A stretch of DNA of 64,000 nt from Bifidobacterium thermophilum DSM 20210 (GTDB lineage: Bacteria > Actinomycetota > Actinomycetes > Actinomycetales > Bifidobacteriaceae): positions 151,504-215,503 of the forward strand of contig JDUB01000005.1 of the NCBI GenBank assembly GCA_000771265.1, in the 5' to 3' direction. The notes below the pieces were generated by a model. That model searched no databases and was not told where the DNA came from. It saw nothing but the letters and a program-made list of their open reading frames with translations. Position numbers and translations under genes: made by a program. Shown here piece by piece: positions 60,255 to 64,000 of the stretch. Position 1 is the stretch's first letter, and every line of letters starts with the position of its first letter.

Positions 60255-62054
60255 CTACGCGTGCACCTGCCACAGCTGGGTGACCGCCTCGCGCAGGAAC
60301 GGCATGTCGTGACTGACGACGATAACCGCCCCACGATACGCGGCGAGCGCCCGGGCGAGTGCCTGTCTGGAGTGCAGGTCGAGGTGGTTGGTCGGCTCGT
60401 CCATGATAATCAGATGCGGGTGACGCGTGACGCCGAGACACAGGAGCAGTTTTCGCAGTTCACCCGGCGAGGGTTCGCTGGAGGCGGCGATAATGCGGTC
60501 GGGGTCGGCGTTGAGCTGGGCCATGGCTGAGAGCACGTCGCCACGGTCGGTGGGAGTGAGTTGCGCCAGCTGGCCGAACGCGGCGTGTGCGTCGTCGCTT
60601 GTGGTGTTCTGCGCGATGACGAGCCGCGGCACGTCGAATGGTTGCGTGTCGAGTCGTGCGAGCAACGCGTTAAGGATGGTTGTTTTGCCGGCGCCGTTCG
60701 GTCCGATGATGCCGATATGGTCGTTCGGCCCGACGCTGAGCACCGGTATGCGCACACCGTCCGGGGTGTGCCAGGCGTGTGCGGTCACGGGGATATCCGA
60801 TGCCGCTCCTGTTGTACCCGCCGATTGCGCTATATCAATCGGTTTCCCTGATTTCCCAACTTCCGCCGTATTACTGCTCTCGCCGCCCGCACCAGCAACA
60901 GGGTCGCCAGATTGCGCCGGAACTTGCACTGCCGATGCCCCGAACGGAATAACACCCGCATCTAGGCGGACGAGTTCCGTCGCATGGCTGGGTTCGATGC
61001 CGGCGAATGCGGCCAGATCCCCGTCGTAGCGTTTCGCGGCGACCGTAATGGAGTCCGCAGCCTGCCGTGCGGCCTCAACCCGGGCGTCGAGGCGCGCCTG
61101 CGCTGAGCCGGCGGAGCCGTCGACACTGGTCATTTTGGCGAGTTTGGCGGCGTTGCGCGCGTCATGGTCTTTGCGGTCGATGGTTCGGTTCGCCCGCCAT
61201 GATGTCGCGGCGAGTGCCGCATCATGCCGGCGTGATGCGCTTTCGCGTTGCAATCGCGCGGCTTCTTTGCTTGCCTGATCGAGGGCGTGACGCTCCCCTG
61301 CCTGTTGGGCGGTCGCGTCGGCGAGCGCAGCCGTGTAGTTGCCGGGACGCATGGTGACTACGGTGATGTTGCTGTGCCCGACGTGACGGCGTTCGAAGCA
61401 GGCACATCGCATGGCGACTTGGTCGATGAGTTCGATGTCATGGCTGACGACGATGCCGACGCGTCCCCGGCGGGGTGCGGGCAATGTGGCGGTTTCTTTA
61501 CCGTTGCTCTCTTCGTGATGCTGCCCGTTCGCGGTGGGCATGGCGGTGGTTGCCAGGGCATGGCGTTGTCCGGTGAAGTCGAGCATGGCTTGGGCGATGG
61601 CGTTCCGGGTCGGAGCGTCAACGTGGTTGGTCGGTTCGTCGAGAATCAGGACGTCGGGGTGCGCTGCAAGCGCGCACGCGATTTGCAACCGTTTGCGTTC
61701 CCCGCCTGAGAGCGTGTCGTACCGGTACGGCCAGTCGTCCGCGATGCCGAGCGTGTCGCGTATCGCTATGGTTTCCGGGCTCCAGTCGGCGGAGAAATCA
61801 TCCAAGTTGTCAGGCACGGCGGCGACATCCTGCGGGCAGAACGCGATGACCGCGTCCGATGGGCTGACTTGCCCGCGTTCCGGAGTGAGCTTGCCTTGTG
61901 CGATGTGCATGAGCGTGGATTTGCCGATGCCGTTGTCGCCGAGCACGGCGGTCCAGCCGGGTGCGAACGTGACAGTAACGTCTTCGAAAATCGGTTCCGG
62001 CGCCCCGGGGTACGTGTAGGTGATATGTGACAGATTCAATGCGGTGATAGACAT
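60255..62054 (-). CDS. ABC-F family ATPase
   Basis: This is a 599-residue soluble protein with two ABC domains and no membrane part. The first has GDNGIGKSTLMHI, the signature LSGGERKRLQIA, and ILDEPTNHVDAPTRN. The second has GPNGAGKTTILNALL, the signature SPGELRKLLLCLG and IMDEPTNHLDLHS. The two domains are joined by a long helical, Ala-rich linker. This is the ABC-F layout; such proteins act on the ribosome in translation control or antibiotic protection. The ATG at 62054 has no clear ribosome binding site; an extension to 62198 has only TTG and looks non-coding. Whether it is a housekeeping EttA-like or a resistance protein cannot be told. Confidence 0.9.
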   Translation of the reverse strand: MSITALNLSHITYTYPGAPEPIFEDVTVTFAPGWTAVLGDNGIGKSTLMHIAQGKLTPERGQVSPSDAVIAFCPQDVAAVPDNLDDFSADWSPETIAIRDTLGIADDWPYRYDTLSGGERKRLQIACALAAHPDVLILDEPTNHVDAPTRNAIAQAMLDFTGQRHALATTAMPTANGQHHEESNGKETATLPAPRRGRVGIVVSHDIELIDQVAMRCACFERRHVGHSNITVVTMRPGNYTAALADATAQQAGERHALDQASKEAARLQRESASRRHDAALAATSWRANRTIDRKDHDARNAAKLAKMTSVDGSAGSAQARLDARVEAARQAADSITVAAKRYDGDLAAFAGIEPSHATELVRLDAGVIPFGASAVQVPAQSGDPVAGAGGESSNTAEVGKSGKPIDIAQSAGTTGAASDIPVTAHAWHTPDGVRIPVLSVGPNDHIGIIGPNGAGKTTILNALLARLDTQPFDVPRLVIAQNTTSDDAHAAFGQLAQLTPTDRGDVLSAMAQLNADPDRIIAASSEPSPGELRKLLLCLGVTRHPHLIIMDEPTNHLDLHSRQALARALAAYRGAVIVVSHDMPFLREAVTQLWQVHA

Positions 62055-62376
62055 GCTGTGGTCGATACTGACAGAGACGGTGGACGGGGCATCAGCCTGG
62101 CGTGCGATGCAGCAGTCGCAACACAGAAAGATCACTTCAGGAATACCTGCACAGCAGATGCTACCGAGCCACCGTGCGACACCACACTCACGCCACAACC
62201 TGATTGCCTGCTCACCTCAACCTCAACAGTGAGACACCTCATCACAGTGCGAGCAGACCATCACACAGCAGCAAGGTAGAGTCATTGCGATAATCGTTAC
62301 TCGCTGCCCCGAACAATAAGCCCGATCCGGCGTAAGATACTGCCGAAGGAGAGATTGCCGGGAGACGTATCGAGGG
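62055..62376. other. Intergenic region between ABC-F and NERD genes
   Basis: This is a 322-base region between divergent genes, expected to hold both promoters. I see no strong palindrome. AAGATACT near 62334 could be a -10 for the NERD-domain gene. No leader peptide for the ABC-F gene could be established. Confidence 0.4.
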
Positions 62377-63663
62377 GTGAGGGATTTGCCGATTACCTGC
62401 ATTCTGGTCATTGCCGTCTTGGTAGCCATCGATGCATTCATCGGATTTCAGTCGTCCGGTCGCCAGTATTCCGAAACCCCCGCTACATCGACGACCAAGT
62501 TCCGGATTGCATGTGTGTTGATAGCCGTTGTCTCCGGCATCCCCTCGTGGTATGCCGTGCTGTTCGACTTTCTATATTTTGTGTCGATCGCCAACGGAGT
62601 ATCTACCGGTAATGGTTCCGGCGAGAATACGCTCTACACCTCCAAACCGGACACAGTAATCGCATGCGCATTAATAATCACGCTGCTGCTGTTGCTCATC
62701 CCCTGGCATACGGCGACGGCATGCAGACGCCATACCGACGCTGCTTGGCTGAACAAGCATGATCCCGGTCCGCTGCATGACGCCGTCACCGAATATGGCA
62801 TCGAACCGGCGCCGCCAGACGAAATGACGTATCAGGGGTATCACATGGTGACGCAAGACGCGTCCAAGGAATTGTATGGAACCTCGCTAGGCGTTGCATA
62901 CCATGCTGCGATGGGCATGAATCTAGGTGAGGCACACTACCGGGGGCAACTGTACGGATTCCCGGGCAGCGGACTTGAACACAGTGGTTACGACCGGCGT
63001 GGCATCTCCTCGGGCATGCTTGGCGAGAAGATTTTGGCCGGAATCATCGCTGCATTCAATAAGAACGGCAACCTCAATGTCATCGGGTTTTACAGCCTTT
63101 ATGGTTTGGACCGCAACGGCCGCAGGACAAACGCCGACATTGACTGCGTGCTGCTCGGCATGGATTATGAAGGACGATTACATGCCTGGTTTGTTGACGC
63201 CAAGTATTACAAGGGCGGCAAGGACACCAAATACATTTGCATGGGCAACAGCACGATTGCACGGATCAGCAAATCCCGGCATGCGTTCGTGACCGGGCCG
63301 GACGGGCGAGTCACGCTTGCGACATCGTCGAATATGTTGCACCAGCAATCCATGTGGGAGCCACTGCTCAGAGAGCACAACATCGACGCACAATGGGTGA
63401 TCTGCTTTGTCCCCGGTCCCGAAGGCACGCCGGATGTCAGTAACCTGCAGTGGGCAGCCGACAGGCACGTGCGTTATGACCCTGATTCCCCATCCGGCAC
63501 GTCCGCCGAATACCAAGGCATTCCAGTCGTGAGTGCCTCACGACTTGTCGGCATTATTCATGCCATGCACCTTGCCGACACCGCGTATATTCCCGATGAT
63601 GCGATCAAGCTGTTCAAGCGGTACGTGAAGTGGCCGCATGGATCGGGAAGATATCGCAGCTAG
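62377..63663 (+). CDS. Membrane-anchored NERD-domain (nuclease-related) protein
   Basis: This is a 428-residue protein with three N-terminal transmembrane helices (about 6-24, 43-70 and 93-112) and a cytoplasmic C-terminal region. Residues about 210-285 match a NERD-like restriction endonuclease fold: SSGMLGEKIL (E217), TNADIDCVLLG (D256), WFVDAKYYKGG (D274, K276). The D, D-x-K and helix-one Glu pattern suggests an active site. The start is a GTG at 62377; a TTG at 62386 is an alternative. A further 140 residues follow the NERD domain and have no recognised family. It may act on DNA at the membrane, perhaps in defence; this is inference. Confidence 0.78.
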   Translation: MRDLPITCILVIAVLVAIDAFIGFQSSGRQYSETPATSTTKFRIACVLIAVVSGIPSWYAVLFDFLYFVSIANGVSTGNGSGENTLYTSKPDTVIACALIITLLLLLIPWHTATACRRHTDAAWLNKHDPGPLHDAVTEYGIEPAPPDEMTYQGYHMVTQDASKELYGTSLGVAYHAAMGMNLGEAHYRGQLYGFPGSGLEHSGYDRRGISSGMLGEKILAGIIAAFNKNGNLNVIGFYSLYGLDRNGRRTNADIDCVLLGMDYEGRLHAWFVDAKYYKGGKDTKYICMGNSTIARISKSRHAFVTGPDGRVTLATSSNMLHQQSMWEPLLREHNIDAQWVICFVPGPEGTPDVSNLQWAADRHVRYDPDSPSGTSAEYQGIPVVSASRLVGIIHAMHLADTAYIPDDAIKLFKRYVKWPHGSGRYRS

Positions 63664-64000
63664 CTACTGCAGACTACGAGGATGATGTTATTCCAGAATT
63701 TGAATTCATATTCACGAATGTCTAGAACCACAACGAGCCGCCGCATTGATTATCTCCAGTGCCGATAGACTCTCACCGAAAGCGGGCAGGAACAGTAACA
63801 ACGCGCAAAGACACGCCGTCGGTTGCGGATTGATTGTTCTTTGATACAGTATTTTCTTACATGAACACGGGATGACTCGACCGGTCCTTACGGGTGTGAA
63901 GCGGTCTCCCAACAGCGGGAGTCTTTCTAGAAAGGCTCCCGTTTTTATGTTATGTACAACAAAGGAGTTGCAGATGCCGGGCTATAGGAACTAAACGTGG
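63664..64000. other. Right-edge intergenic region with leader RNA candidate
   Basis: The first 150 bases show nothing specific. A promoter-like TTGCGG (63823-63828) and TACAGT (63845-63850), 16 bases apart, are followed by a structured leader, a terminator-type hairpin and then an AAAGGAG ribosome binding site at 63961-63967. The ATG at 63974 opens only a six-codon reading frame in the visible sequence (MPGYRN, stop at 63992-63994). It may be a leader peptide; the main gene would lie outside the window. Confidence 0.4.
63916..63946 (+). terminator. Terminator or attenuator hairpin in the right-edge leader
   Basis: CGGGAGTCTTT pairs with AAAGGCTCCCG (11 pairs, one G-U) around a CTAG loop and is followed by TTTTT. 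It lies 28 bases before the stop-limited ORF at 63974. An upstream CTCCC (63906-63910) could pair with the GGGAG arm to form an alternative structure. Confidence 0.75.

Noticed and set aside
60075..60530. ORF of 151 codons on the plus strand, partly in the gap after the MFS gene
   Set aside because: It overlaps the ABC-F gene on the opposite strand and its sequence is that of a frame shadow; no ribosome binding site decides it.
62055..62198. N-terminal extension of the ABC-F protein to 62198 with CC-rich residues
   Set aside because: It needs a TTG start without a ribosome binding site and does not resemble ABC-F proteins.

Overview
The window looks like part of a Bifidobacterium chromosome, with a GC content of roughly 60 percent by eye. 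The evidence is a set of genes and arrangements familiar from that genus: a phoH-ybeY-CNNM cluster, a fused shikimate kinase/3-dehydroquinate synthase, a large extracellular two-enzyme amylopullulanase of the ApuB type, a sufBDCSU operon, and an alaS-ruvX-mltG-aroC-aroKB-aroQ run on one strand. I do not commit to a species. Most of the window is ordinary chromosome. No rRNA genes, insertion sequences, prophage or CRISPR array are visible.

Layout. 1-2876 (minus): CNNM membrane protein (cut by the window edge), ybeY, phoH, a HIT protein and tRNA-Leu. 2877-4866 (plus): two RNA methyltransferases, RsmE and a SpoU/TrmH enzyme. 4981-11260 (minus): the Fe-S assembly operon sufB-sufD-sufC-sufS, then sufU and a SufT-like protein behind a gap that holds two inverted repeats. 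11471-13138: pyrG, followed by a low-GC stretch rich in short repeats. 13570-20509 (minus): two secreted starch enzymes, an alpha-amylase and a cell-wall-anchored amylopullulanase. Both have LacI-type operator candidates overlapping good promoters, so they probably respond to the same maltodextrin signal. 20942-29777: shikimate pathway (aroQ, aroKB, aroC), mltG, ruvX, alaS and two small membrane proteins. 29888-34212: a histidine phosphatase, an OatA-like acyltransferase, a holin-like membrane protein and rpsD. 34490-39624: pcrA with a long low-complexity linker, then the purine salvage pair xpt and an NCS2 permease.

39790-47841 is the most interesting accessory region. A Schlafen/AlbA_2-type ATP-binding protein lies tail to tail with a three-gene minus-strand cassette: a YjbR-TerB-N-TerB-C fusion, a BrxD-like P-loop ATPase and an Lhr/BrxHI-like DExH helicase. 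This resembles the helicase/ATPase arm of BREX without its methyltransferase and PglZ. It is my leading candidate for an uncharacterised DNA-processing or phage-defence system.

47921-54709: a nitrilase-family protein that seems to lack the catalytic lysine, a thioredoxin-type arsenate reductase, a GNAT acetyltransferase, a three-gene ABC-2 exporter, and a fusion of 3-methyladenine glycosylase with a DUF488 domain. 54805-58464: a hairpin repeat cluster, then the ferrous iron uptake operon feoA-feoB-feoC. 58465-64000: an MFS transporter, an ABC-F protein, a membrane-anchored NERD-domain protein, and at the right edge a leader with a terminator or attenuator hairpin in front of a strong ribosome binding site.
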